A DNA stretch of 64,000 nucleotides from Stropharia rugosoannulata (taxonomy: Eukaryota > Basidiomycota > Agaricomycetes > Agaricales > Strophariaceae). Under the pieces are notes generated by a model. It had not been told where the DNA came from and did no database searches. It worked only from the letters and a program-made list of their open reading frames with translations. The stretch covers positions 930,001 to 994,000 of the forward strand of contig JANCIK010000012.1 in the NCBI GenBank assembly GCA_028532985.1. Reading direction: 5' to 3'. Both the position numbers and the translations under genes were made by a program. Positions 1 to 11,446 of the stretch are shown here, in pieces (positions within the stretch are counted from its first letter, which is position 1; every line of letters begins with the position of its first letter).

Positions 1-2765
1 ACTGCTCATGACATCACAGAAAGTATTGCCCGACCCACCCGGTTCGCGCGAGAAGATTCAGTACGCACTGCAAACGGCAGTCTCAACAAGCCTCGTGTCC
101 GGAATGAGCATATTAATTTTGGGCGTCCGCCATACTTTCTCCCATGCCGCATGCGAATCGACTTTGTTGGACATTTCATGCGTCCCAGGAGATGCTTCCA
201 TATCACTAGATGTGCACATAGCATACCCCCCACAAGAATAACCAGATGCCGACGTTCATCAGGAGCAGCCTGCAATGGAGGGAAAGAACAGTAACCAGTA
301 GAGGCTTAATTGGTTTTGCCGACAGAGTGGGCTGAGGGGATTGGCTGGTGGGATATAAGCTGCTGCATAGAAGGACCGGTGGCACTGCACAGTCGGGGAA
401 ACCTGGGGCGGAGCATGACGATGCTTCCGTACCTAACGGCAGATACCGCCTCGAGGTCCCGTACACGCTGATTGCCAGCCGATAGGGCTATATCAAAGTG
501 CTCCTAAATGAGAGGATCATGGGAAGGGGCCATGCAGGCTGAGAAGACATGGTCAACATGGGGGAGTTGGAACGGGGTTTATGTCAATCCTTCAATGATA
601 ATTGGCTTCCATGGAGCTAACTAATCGGATTGGTTTGGCCGTTGACTTATTGAATAGAGGAAGCGAACCTGAGGGTAATAGATGGTTCGATAAGTAGTCC
701 CAGACGGAGTGGATCCGAACATAAATCCACCTCTCTTCAAACCAGATAACTTGAGCTATCAAACAGCAACTTGCGTTTTGACTAGTTCGGGAAATAATCG
801 CTGTTCTCGGTTTCGAATTGCTTCACATGTGCATTTGAAGCAGAAAGATGGATAGAGACAATACTTGCGGAGATGGAAATGATGTTCAGTAACGCCACAC
901 ATCACTTCCTGAAGGAGAAATTAATAGAGCCTTTGCTCTTGGGTCGTAGGTAGCCTTAGAGATGGTCCTTTGGGACCACGAGGCACATTCACCGCTGTAT
1001 CACATAGCGGGGACATATCGTTTAGTAGTATGGAATATACCAGTAATGGTCATATATGCGCATATCCGACAAGGGTTTGAAGACTGAATGCCAAGGACCT
1101 GTTATCACTAGCCACCGATGATAACGAAATCAACTAGTGGAATTGGGGTACAGAGATACAAGGGCACATACCGTATACGGAATGCAGGTTTGCACTGGCG
1201 CCTATTTCGTGACACGCCCATCAGTCAAGATGATATTGCAAGTATCTCCGTTGTATCCAGAAAGACCGCGAAAAAATAAAAACAGAAGTGAAACGCTCGC
1301 CAAAGTATGCGGAACTGCCAACTTTGGTCCATAACCCAAAACCCTCAGCGTCAGACTACAGGTGAATGCATCCGTCCGAATTATCGAGGCGTAAAACGGA
1401 TTGCAGTAGGGCGCTAATATGATGATTTTGATCTAAGAACAGAATCAACAAGGATAAAGCTGGCTAAAGTTTCTTCCAACGCAGGCAAATCCCCAGTCGC
1501 CGGCCTAAGCAAGTAATTTAAGCCATTCGGTCCTCCGTCCAGTCCAGGCCAACCCACAAACTGAACCCGTTCGCGTCAGCACCGTCACCTAAGTCTGCGG
1601 TGCGGGCGAGCAGCCATGAGCGGCCGAACGACGGTAAACATAAAAACCCGAATGTCCAGTAGTACGCAGTACATTTTCGCAAAAGTGCGCCGCAACCCAG
1701 CCGGAGCAATAACATTCGAACTCTACCAGAGACTACGAGAGCATTGCACAGGTTATCTTGACTCACCTTGTCTTGGCTGGTGGTTCACATATAGCAACCA
1801 ATCATCATGAATGAGCGCGACGTATCCTTGGCTCTTCTTGATTCCGCTGCAATGGAAGCCGTGATTTGCATCCGCTCCAATGATGAGTCAACCATGGCAA
1901 GTGTCCTTCGCTGACCTAGAGTAGCCGTGCCATCCTATCCCGAGTACTGGTGAATGTAATATAAGTCGGTTTTGTGTAAAGCAAAGCGTTCAACTTCAGT
2001 TTATATCAATGTATGCGTGTCGGGAAAAAGGTAGTAAAAGAGGGTAAAAGAGGAAAAGATCAAAAAAGACATCCGGGAGAGTTCGGCGCCTTTAGTCGGA
2101 TGTACAACAAGCACAAATAAAAGACAAATACTTGTCTGCCGCAAGTCCGCCGTTGTCATTTCCGACTTCAATCGGCCGTACTTACACAGTGCTTACCGAG
2201 AGCTTAGAACTGCTTACAATCAGCTTACAGGAATGAGGACGAATAATCACGAAAGGTGACTAAAATGACTCCTGAGCAGACCTAAATGTAATTGCTATTC
2301 TAAATGTAAACGCGAATATTCGAGTGCATACTATGAGCTACTACGCACTGCGGCATTGCTACGGCATAAACCGGTCGGAGACGAATTGTCTCTCTCCAAA
2401 TAGCTTTATTGACGGCTCGCGGCTGTAGATTACACATAGTTCGCACAACTGTTCAATTCTTAAGTTACTCAGTTCGCCGTTTGGATGGTTGTTTCCATCT
2501 GTCTCCATACCTCATTATCAAGTGTAGGTTCGGTTCTTGCATACGTGTACCTACAGTAATTTCCGACAGGTGGAAAATGCCGAGCGCGCTTGCGTGTTGT
2601 ATCGGCCAACTCGTTATGCAGAACACGGTGCCCGTCGTGTACCCGCCGTGTGCCCGTAAGTGAATAGTATTCCGGGAGAAGAAATTGTAGTATACATAAT
2701 AAATAAATCATCAAACACTTTCGGTGTAACAAGAAATTACGAAAGCATCTAGCAGACAACAACAA
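1..2765. other. No recognisable gene (left end of window)
   Basis: I read both strands and found only short open frames (at most about 100 codons) with no family motif and no set of frames that joins at phase-consistent splice sites. It may be intergenic or decayed sequence. The right edge is the stop codon of the Atg22-like gene. Confidence 0.6.
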
Positions 2766-4752
2766 TCAAGAAGAATGATATTCGTATTCTTGAGCGTCTT
2801 TTCTGCCTCTATCAACATCAACACTCATCAGTATGGGGACAGCCAGCCAAATCATGAAGACAAGGAAGAAGAACGCATAGCGGATGTTGCCAGTGAGGTC
2901 AGAAATGATGCCCACAACAAGTGGTCCGATGAAAGAGCTAGACTGAAGACGCGAAGATGTCAGCAAATGACGGGGCAAGAGAAATACCAAGTATACCTCA
3001 TCTGTGATCGAGAAAAGTCCATACCACCTCGCCTCTTCCCCTGGAGGAAGCAGCTCCGCATAGAACGCACGAGCGTACCCCTGGAAGGCGCCATATACAG
3101 AACCTATCAGACACAGACGACGTTATTACACATATACCCTTCGAACGTTATAAATTCATACCGAAGTAAACCGCCATTCCAAACATCTCTCCTTGAGTCG
3201 TCAGTCCCCCAAAACGGGTACGACCCTGTAGAATGAAGCCAAGGCAGCCGTACGCCGGGATTAGAGATGCCAGGATCACGAGTAGCACAAGAATTTTGAG
3301 ATTTGACCATTGGAACTTGCGTTGAAGGATGGGCCAAAGAAGGGAGCCGAGTATTCCCGACGAGGGAGTGAGCACGCCAATTAAAATGAGTGCAGAAGGT
3401 GACATATGAAGCGTAGTCTTGCCGAAAAGGATAGCGGTCGAAGTGATTGTCGTAAAACCTATGCATATAATTGAGAAAATTCAAGCTGTGTTTTACGAGC
3501 ATGGAATAGATTTTGCTTACCGTCGGACAGTAAAAACCATGCCGCCAGATATTTAAAGGTGTTCCTCAACTTCTTGATTTCACTCCATCGAAGCATATTC
3601 CCCAACCTGATCCAGGCAGCCGCAATCTCGTGTCGGGTGCTCCACTCCCGGTCCATATCGTCTGCTTGGTTTCGGCGATGAGACGACACGTCGGACCGCG
3701 TGCTAGGCAACCAGAGTGCGGCGGGAATTGTAAATACTGCCCACCATATACCACTCAAGCCAATTGCCAGACGTAAAGCGAAGGTCGATCCCTTGAGTTG
3801 AGTTACAGGGACCAGAGCTACAATTAGGAGACAGATACCCGCCCCATAGCCCAATGCGATCCCGAATGATGATATCTGGGATGTGGTGCGGGACAGGACC
3901 GCCTGATACTCTGATTGTAACTCTTCCTTCCTTTCTGCGTTTACAGGCCTGCCGAGTAGTGGGGTAGTGGGGTTTTCTGTTTGGCCATCAAAATCACCAT
4001 CCACATCAATGGATCCTTCTCCAGCTCCAAGAGCCTCAAGTTGCTTCATGATAGCAACCACTTCAGGCGCCTCCTTGGCCAAAGAGGGAATATACGCATT
4101 CATAGCAACAACGGAGGCACCAAAGCCAACGTTGGCAGACATAGCAAGCAGAGCGGACATGAACCAAAGACGTGAAGTCGATGAGAGGCCCAGAAATAAT
4201 GTTGCGGCTATTGAGCCTAGAGCAGCGAAGCCAAGAAGCAATTTCTTCCGATGAGGAGCTGTGCTTGAGTAAGTTCAATGTCACCAGGCTCATGGAAAGA
4301 ACATACGGTGGTCTGCGATACCTCCCATGGATATAACTGTGATAGCTTGGAGCGCCACGGAAATCGAATAAACGTACAAGCTTTATGTGTCCCTCATGTT
4401 AATGTTGGTGCCTGTAAACAGGCATTATTACTCGCCTGAAGCTTGCGCTATCTATCCATGCCCATCCAATTTTGACAACACATCGTGATTCTGCAGTCAC
4501 TGTCGTGCCATTCCCGGGTTGAGTCTGCGGTGCAGAACATGGTTGGGTCTTGTCCGGTAGAAGGTACCCGTTATCCCTCGCGAATTGTTCCAAACAGATT
4601 GGAAGAAATAGAGTCAGAGAGACGATTACAAAAACTTCACTGTAGGGTTGTTGAGTCCAGCCATTGAGACAACATGGAGACTCTCACCTAGCGAACGCAT
4701 AACTTAACCATCCGTTAAGTTTCTTGCGGTACTCTTTAGCTTCCGAAAGCAT
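2766..4752 (-). CDS. ATG22: Atg22-like vacuolar amino-acid effluxer (MFS)
   Basis: Exons (minus): 4752-4688, 4639-4436, 4380-4307, 4258-3521, 3458-3162, 3103-2997, 2942-2766; all phases agree and give 553 residues. The family exports amino acids from the vacuole after autophagic breakdown and is a multi-spanning membrane protein of the vacuole. Seen: GWLSYAFASEVF and LEQFARDNGYLLPD near the N-terminus, YSISVALQA, a MNAYIPSLA-type loop, and SSSFIGPLVVGIISD in the last exon, all typical of Atg22. The start is the first Met that precedes the conserved KEYRKKLNGWLSYAF block; there is no better upstream Met. The intron 4435-4381 must use a GC donor to keep SFSLYVYS in frame. It follows SUMO on the same strand. 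Confidence 0.9.
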
Positions 4753-5280
4753 AATAGTATAGCTCCAGTACGCGCCAATGTCGTATAAAGTGGGAAGCTT
4801 CCCGTGAGCCCTTTATGAACACTGAACAATAGGCATGGATGATGGTTGAGATGAAACAGTGACGGTTACTGGTTGGTCACTGGAGGGTGGCGTTAAGGGC
4901 AGTGAAGTGCTGACTAATATAATTACTCACAGACAAGCTTAAATACAGCCTTGATATAGCCAACCTTGCGGAGAACTTTCCAATAATTCGTGATGTTTAT
5001 TGCTACATAATGTACTATTTCCTCCGTTCGTAGACATTATACTGTATCATAAGTTGCCTCAGAATATTCATGATATAACAAGCCACGGAGAGATAGTAAT
5101 GGGTCACGAGCTGTTTGTACGGACAACACAGTCGGCAAGTACAGATTCAGTGGAGTGTTTAGGTTATTGCGGAGTGGTGTAGCTGGTTCACATGAGACTG
5201 TGGTGATAATGCTGAAGATAAGATGGATGGATGTAACGGTACAGGTAGAGATTGAGATGAAATGGTAGCAACTTGAAGTA
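4753..5280. promoter_or_regulatory. Intergenic region between SUMO stop and Atg22 start
   Basis: No gene seen. It must contain the 3' end of SUMO and the promoter of the Atg22-like gene, both read on the minus strand. No clear TATA box or other known site was identified. Confidence 0.4.
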
Positions 5281-5875
5281 TTAAATCGACGTAGGTGATG
5301 CACCGCCCAGCTGTAGAAATGTCTTCTGAGAATAATCAGGAGACAAGAGTAAACAACGACTCGCACCTGTTCCAGGAATGCGTCTATCTGATCGCCGTCC
5401 TCCATGCCCAACTGCAAACGGAGAAGGTTAGCGGGGGACTGTGTGGTAAGACAAAGAACGTACTCCAGCTGGTGTATCTTCTCTACCCACTCTCTGTCCC
5501 TCAAAAGTAAATTTGAACGTTCCTAATAGAGGGTACATTAAGAGATTGTGTCTTCGGGTATTTTTCGTTCAATGGACTGGATTAGACGAACCGGGTTCCT
5601 TGCCGAAACGTTTCTGTAGATGTGAAAGAGCATATACAATGCGCAACGTATTAGCGAATAAGAGGGCATCTACGCACCTCAGCCGCCTCAAATATCTTTC
5701 CAAACTTCATATTGGACTTGACCTTTACCGTGATTTCTGCAGAGAGCGAGAGGAAAGCCGTGAGCCGGAGAGTGTGAGTCGTAGGAACGACGATAGAGTA
5801 CGAGTACGCACGAGTGCCTTCATAAGAGATATTAATGTTCAATTTAGGCTTTACATCTTCGGGTTCCTGTGACAT
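5281..5875 (-). CDS. SMT3: Small ubiquitin-like modifier (SUMO/Smt3)
   Basis: Six small exons (minus): 5875-5812, 5736-5678, 5613-5592, 5522-5464, 5411-5367, 5310-5281; phases agree and give 92 residues, the usual size for SUMO precursors. The product is conjugated to lysines of target proteins through the E1/E2 SUMO cascade. Seen in order: a short acidic tail, ITVKVKSNMKFGKIFEA, EPGTFKFTFEGQRV, TPAGLGMEDGDQIDAFLEQ, then LGG followed by ASPTSI. The di-glycine shows where the SUMO protease cuts, leaving six residues to remove. The gene is invisible to a simple ORF scan because its largest exon is 64 bases. Confidence 0.95.
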
Positions 5876-6494
5876 ATTTCCGTACGAGTGATCTGGGTAC
5901 AAAGACGTATCTGGATAGAAAGTTTAAACGATAATGGGATTTGGATGGGATGCGGCTGCCGCAAGGAGCGATCAGCAACTGTGTGACGATACAGACGCGC
6001 TAACACGTGCTTGTTACCTCTCACAAATTAGTAGTCACGGCCTATATAAGGAGACCTTGAAGTTGCCTCGAAGCAGATATTGAGCAGCTTGCATTTGGAA
6101 GGCATTATCAACTTGAGATCTCAAATATAAAAGATGGACACGAGCTGCTTTACATGTAATGCACTTGAGAACTTTGCTTGTTCTTTGCTTTCTCTGTACA
6201 ACTCCGATGTGGTACTATGCCTATCCAGTTTGATGCATGATGTTTATCCGGATTTTTAAGCTCCTTATGTGCTCCCGATGACATAAATGCGGCACGTCCA
6301 AAATAGCCCCAGGTGCTTTAGGTATTTCGTCACCGTGTCCTCGTTTTCCTTTCCTGATTTAGTACATGTTTACTTTCATCCATGTACTTGAGTATAGATT
6401 GAAGAAGAGTAGAGACAGGTAAAAATTTCGGATACTGGGTATCTGTCTAGAAATTGCTGTACCCCTTAATATTGCTCCGTTAGACTCCTGTCAG
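5876..6494. promoter_or_regulatory. SUMO upstream region
   Basis: No gene seen. It should contain the SUMO promoter on the minus strand. It ends at the left copy of the HsbA repeat. Confidence 0.35.
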
Positions 6495-6733
6495 GCTTCA
6501 CCAAATAAAATAGTGAAATTGAGGTACATCAACATTTACAAACTTCATATACAAGAGGATAACAATTTAAACGAGCGAATTGAAATGGCGAGGTACACCC
6601 AAATACGGGAGATTATCAGTTCAAACGAATGGATCGAAGTGGGTGGATATCAAGGAGCGGAAGTTGACGTTGAGCTCTGCAAAATCATAACAGTTATGAA
6701 TAAATAGGCTTCCACTAGAAGGCTTTGTGTAGT

Positions 6734-7449
6734 CTAGTTGCCAGTTGCATAGGCCTGAATTGCAGCCTCAAGGGTGTTCATGATGCTGGTCCTCATGTCA
6801 GAGGCATTGGATGCAAGGGAAGCCTAGACTCGCAGATTAGCTTTTGAGTGGATCTCAGAGACCGGAAAGACATACAGGCGCCATAGATATCATAACATTT
6901 GCAAAACCAGTGGCGGAGCGTTCAAACATTGCCAATTCCATGTTAATAAGACCCATCGCAATTGGACCAACGACGGGGAAAGCAACGAGCGCCGGTTTCG
7001 CGGTTATAAGGGTGTTGCTGAACATCTGAGAAAGAGTAACCAAGGGCGTCATAGCATTCAAAATACTGAGCGCATCAGCTGGCGATGCGGGTGTCCCAAG
7101 TGCCTAGGAGTATTTAATTAATATATTTTATACTTGGAAAATGACTTGAGGCATACTGCGACATCACGAGAGCACTGGTCTATCCCAGAAGTCAAGGTCT
7201 GCAGGCCAGAATGAATGGACTGCAGGATCAAAGTCAATATAGTGTAGAGCGTGCACAGTTGAAATAACTATTTACCGGAGAAATGAACATCCAGTTGGCG
7301 CCATTCATAGTCTTGAAAGAGGCTTCGACCTGCTTTCCAGTCTCAATCAGGTTCCCAATGTTCGTTGCAATGTCAGAGGCCGGGGCTGCGGCGAGGCAAG
7401 AGATGGCGAGAGACGCGACAACAGCAAGAGAGCGGATGATTTGGACCAT
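6734..7449 (-). CDS. HsbA-family secreted hydrophobic-surface-binding protein, copy 1
   Basis: Exons (minus): 7449-7276, 7219-7157, 7103-6876, 6823-6734; phases agree and give 184 residues. The N-terminus IIRSLAVVASLAISCLAAAPA is a clear secretion signal. The rest is a small helical domain with ASDIATNIGNLI, ALGTPASPADAL and a C-terminal DMRTSIMNTLEAAIQAY segment, matching the HsbA (hydrophobic surface binding protein A) family, members of which are secreted and adsorb to hydrophobic surfaces. Inferred role: surface attachment or recruitment of secreted enzymes. It differs from copy 2 by one extra Gly codon before the stop. The family call rests on overall pattern rather than a catalytic motif. 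Confidence 0.75.
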
Positions 7450-7536
7450 GTTTGCAAGTTGAGAGAGGCGGTAACACTGGAATTAAGCTGTTCGAGTAGT
7501 AGATGAGCTTGAGTTTCTTTCGTCGATTGCAAGCTG

Positions 7537-7544
7537 TATTTATA
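7537..7544 (-). promoter_or_regulatory. TATA box of HsbA copy 1
   Basis: TATAAATA reads on the minus strand about 88 bases upstream of the start codon, a normal position in fungi. The identical box is present in copy 2. Confidence 0.55.
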
Positions 7545-8231
7545 CTCTACAACTTGCAGTAGAATAACAAATACTCGCGCAGAGACAGAAAGGTTTAGTA
7601 CCATGCCGCCGTTCAAAAGTGAGGCTCTATGCCTTAATCAGATAGTCCATCTAGGATGACAATGAAATGTGCTGCTATTGAGTTCTTGAGCTTCAAAGAG
7701 TGTTTTAGGGTTTTTATCGATTAACCGTAGTTGGAAATGCTGAAGCAAAGACAAAGGCAAGTTGAATCACTTTGCAAGTCGAGGCGATTAAGTAAACGAT
7801 ATTGCCCTCCGTATGATATGAGCGCTAGCCCAGTCTGGGACGGGCTATAGCGCACAAGGCATTAATTCAGATAAGTCCAGATACAGATGTGGCCAAGTCG
7901 AGAGGACCTGCCGGCATTCGTATTGCCGAGCATCATCGGAGTTCGGTCGGAGTGCAATCAACTACGGTCTTCAATTCATCTTGTCCGTTGATTGAACTGT
8001 CTTTAGCAAGGCAATAGCAAAACGGCGTAAGCTCTCCCCTTTCTCTGTACATTGCAAGAGTAGTAAGTTTGCATATTACGCAAAACTGACAGTGATGCAA
8101 AGGAAATAATTCCAAAATTGAATTGGTCACATTTTCTAAAAACCGTCGGACATTAATGGCAAAACCCGGCTATCCGGCAAACTAAGCGACAGTTCAAGCT
8201 TTCAAGCTTTCAATTAACTTGCTACTACCTA

Positions 8232-8925
8232 ATGAGCCACAACAACCGGAAACGCAAAGGCCAACCGTACTATGTCGTTTTGAATTTAATGCATGTCGAG
8301 ATCGCTCCACCGAAGTCGAATTCCAGTTCTTAAGTCACCACCAGCTTGGTGCGAGATCGTGTGAGCGTGGCGGAGACGAGCATACGGCAGACACGATGAA
8401 GGGTTTGTATTGAAGCCCGCGCAGCAGATATCGGTCACGGTCATTGGGAGTGGTTGAATACTGCATTGAGGATGGCACAGTTACTTTCGCCGTCGTTTCA
8501 TTGAACAATCAAGAGGGGAGCGGGTCAACATTGAGTTGAAGAACACTCGAGCGATGGACAACAGGTGATAAATCACCTATTATTTTGTTCAGCTTCGCGC
8601 GGTTCGAGATGCGCATCCCTCACGGATTATTGCAGCGATACCCGTTTTGCACCCCCCAGGCCAAAGCTCTATTTGAAAAGGCCAAAAGAGCACCAAAAGA
8701 GCACCCAATACCAGCGCGCGCTCATCTAAAAACGCTACACCGAAGGCGGCTGGGCTGGTGTAGTAACTGACCTCGGAAGCGATTCGGAAAACAGTGAAAC
8801 TAGTGGCACGAACGGTGACGGGGTGGATGAAGCTAAATTCTCTTGACCAGAACAAAATGCTTACTAGCAATCGTCGTTTAATGGACCACAGACGCGGATG
8901 TGACCGAGACCACCAAAGAAGTGAA
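8232..8925 (+). pseudogene. Decayed SURP-domain gene, copy 1
   Basis: The sequence aligns along its length with the gene at 30318-31710. It begins with an ATG and codons for SHNNRKRKGQP, then keeps RSTEVEFQFLSHH, and later fragments matching the acidic tail (the equivalents of KAAGL, DYGSDSDSNEAS and the final Lys-rich segment). It is broken by frameshifts, stops and internal deletions, and the middle exons are mostly missing. It follows directly on the HsbA repeat in the opposite orientation. I see no way it could encode the full protein. Confidence 0.8.
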
Positions 8926-9484
8926 AAAAAAAATTGCAATTTGGGTGTACTTAGTACACAGACTCAGTCACTATTTTTGTTTCTGCAGATTAGCAGGCAT
9001 TTCAATTCACCTATGACTTGTTGATGGCATTCCTATAGGCTGATCTTCTCCATACCATCTATATAATATAATACTTCACCGTACATGTCCATCCGACGTT
9101 CGTGGACTCAGTGATTAGGTTTTATACGGCAATTACTTTTGTATGGAATGCAACGAGTCTTTTTTCGCCTTCGGTGTGCTAACCACCTTTTGGTTGTAAA
9201 ATACGTGATTGCTACTGCCCTTGACTCAAGTTCGTGTTAGCTGACGTAGACTCCGTGCTTCGAAATTTCTATTACTCCTGCTTCACTGCGGTAGCATTAT
9301 ATTTAGAGATTCCCAGGTATAGGCCACGTTAAACGGTTGTAAGCAAGCTGGAAGAAGCGATTCCGCTGCATTCTTGAAATTTTTGTGCGACTATTGTGGT
9401 AAAAAATTTATGGACAGAAGACTCGTCTACTAATTGCAATAAAAGCTCTGATCAAGTTCATAAAGTATAGAATAGATAAAATAC
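8926..9484. other. Intergenic, no gene seen
   Basis: AT-rich sequence between the SURP pseudogene and the 3' end of the PhyH gene. Nothing recognisable on either strand. Confidence 0.5.
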
Positions 9485-10606
9485 TTAGTTTTTTAACGAA
9501 AAATTGCTGTATGTATCTACGGGTGCGCTATCATACATCTTGACTAGATTTTCCAACATGGTCTTTGCGATTATATTTCCGGAAAGCGTGTCCGAGAATT
9601 CCTTTCCTTTCATCCAATTAAGCCCATGTTGCAAAATATTGCGCGCCCTAACTTGTCCTCCTTTAATGTTACCCATGCACCCGTGCAATGTAGCTCTTTT
9701 CTCTTTGGAGTTATAAGTCGCACAATGCAGAATGTTGGAGTTGTAGAATACAGTCTCTCCCGCTGGAATAGATAAGAAGCGGTACATGTGTGTTAAGCTC
9801 AACAATATAGGAAAAGAACTTACCGTGCAATACAAGACGTACTGACCCAGGCATACTAAGTGGATCCTCCAGAGTCTGCCCGGAGGACAGTTCACGCTGT
9901 CTTTCGTTTCGAGGTAGCTTGTGCGATCCTGGGACAAGTAAGAGACAGGAGTCCGTATAAAGAGCTCTAAAAAAGGACATTCAATCTTCTATGAGAAATG
10001 TGCTCAGAATGTCCGATTTTTAAACGCACGTATTCCACTGGACCTGAAATTGCTTTACATGAGGCGCTCTGATAGTCAAGACACAGAAAACACACCCCAA
10101 ATTGCCAATTATTCAGCGCCTTCTGTTCATCATCGGCAGAGGCATCCTCTCGAATATCATCCCTATGCCACCGCAGAGCAAAGTCATGCGACACTGGATT
10201 GATAAGAAGGTTAAGCAGCTCTAAAAGAAAGGGAAGCCCATTTTTGATAAATTATCTCGTAGCACCATGTCAAGCTGTCTCAACACTTACCCATCTGCAG
10301 CTCATCTTCCTTGCAGCCCATGAGCTCTGTTACGGCGCTAATAAACGTGCGCGACGTGTACCACTTCACAAACTCCGGTTCGCTGAGATCCGGGTGCATC
10401 AGGTGCTGTACGCCCCATGAATCGGGATGCTTGCTATCGTACGGCGGGAACTGACTCCCCAGGGTCCGGCGATGTGGCCACTGCCCATCGCGCGTACGCT
10501 GTATAGCGCGCTGAGCCGCGGTCTCGAGCCCGTCCCAGTCTGCTGGTTGGATCAGGTTAGGGACAACCACATAGCCTTGCTCGTCGTATTTCTCTCTAAT
10601 CGCCAT
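9485..10606 (-). CDS. Phytanoyl-CoA dioxygenase (PhyH) family protein
   Basis: Exons (minus): 10606-10291, 10220-10096, 10043-10030, 9966-9824, 9762-9485; phases agree and give 291 residues. The family are Fe(II)/2-oxoglutarate oxygenases. Seen: an N-terminal YDEQGYVVVPNLI typical of PhyH, RWHRDDI carrying the metal-binding His and Asp, QWNTALYTDSCLLLVPGSHK, and YNSNILHCATYNSKEKR with the distal His and an Arg suited to bind 2-oxoglutarate. Exon 3 is only 14 bases and encodes the QWN stretch. The true substrate is unknown; many fungal PhyH proteins act in secondary metabolism rather than on phytanoyl-CoA. The start is the ATG at 10606; the upstream extension of the frame has no ATG. Confidence 0.88.
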
Positions 10607-11446
10607 CGGAAGGTTGATGAATAATGGCAAAGAAGATTACGAAACGTAAAGGTAATGCATCAGAAAGTTGTCCATTTAGTATCCGGGTTTCTTTAGTTTT
10701 GTTCGGTTTTTCTGTTTCAGGAAACCGTACTTACATTTCAGCTTAAGATTAAGCTTCAGAAGCAGTTCAGAAGCACGGTAATATGAATAGAAATGGTAAT
10801 TATCAGGCTTGATTCCCTTTTTGGTTTCCGACCTACCATACATATGTTTCCGAAGAAAGAAGTTTCCTGTTTTTTGCGGTTTTATTGCTGTTTCCAGGGT
10901 GAGAAACCGGAAAAAACTAAATGGTTAAATTTCTGATGTGAACCCAACTTATATAGTTTATGATAAACGACTCGTGACCACTTGTCGAGTTCGAATTTAA
11001 CACTTCACATATGAGCAAAGCCTCATGTATAAATAATGCGCTATTTGAATAGCTCGTCCATGGGGTGGACGGAAAACGTCGGCGGCCGCTGCCAGAGGGA
11101 CGCGGGAAAGTCAAATAATTTCGGCTACAGCCTGTGTAGCAACTTTTGAGTGGCTGTGGTTTTTACGCCATGAATGAGTCCGTCACCGGAAATACGGGAC
11201 CGGGGCCATTTCGTCTATGTCCACCTCCTTCGAGACAGGGGACGAACGAACTGTTTAAAATGGTATTGTAGTACCCCACTATAAGTTGCGACATCTGACA
11301 TTCCTCTACTAGATAATAGTGGCACTGACAGTTGCGTTAATAATTAAAGTAAACCATGATACAGAACGTATACAAGAATCATACACACAGCAAAAGCAAG
11401 ACAGCAGAGGAGGTATACTAAACAAATATGGGCATAAGCAATGGTA
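10607..11446. promoter_or_regulatory. PhyH upstream and 3' flank of the dsRBD-like gene
   Basis: No gene seen in 840 bases. The promoter of PhyH should lie at the left part, and the 3' untranslated region of the next minus-strand gene at the right. Confidence 0.4.

Larger units (their letters stand above)
6495..7927. repeat. Left copy of a 1.43-kb near-identical direct repeat carrying HsbA
   Basis: The same sequence lies at 15312-16745. The HsbA gene, its three introns, its promoter and about 480 bases beyond it match base for base as far as I could compare by eye. The few differences sit in the first 260 bases at the gene's 3' side. The two copies share orientation and lie 8,818 bases apart. 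Identity stops sharply at the ATTGCC at the right edge, where sequence related to the SURP gene promoter begins in both copies. Confidence 0.95.

Noticed and set aside
7450..7616. Second gene upstream of HsbA (89-codon frame, present in both repeats)
   Set aside because: It covers the HsbA promoter, TATA box and signal-peptide exon in another frame.
10607..10630. Nine-codon N-terminal extension of PhyH
   Set aside because: It would need a TTG start. The ATG at 10606 lies next to the conserved start of the family.
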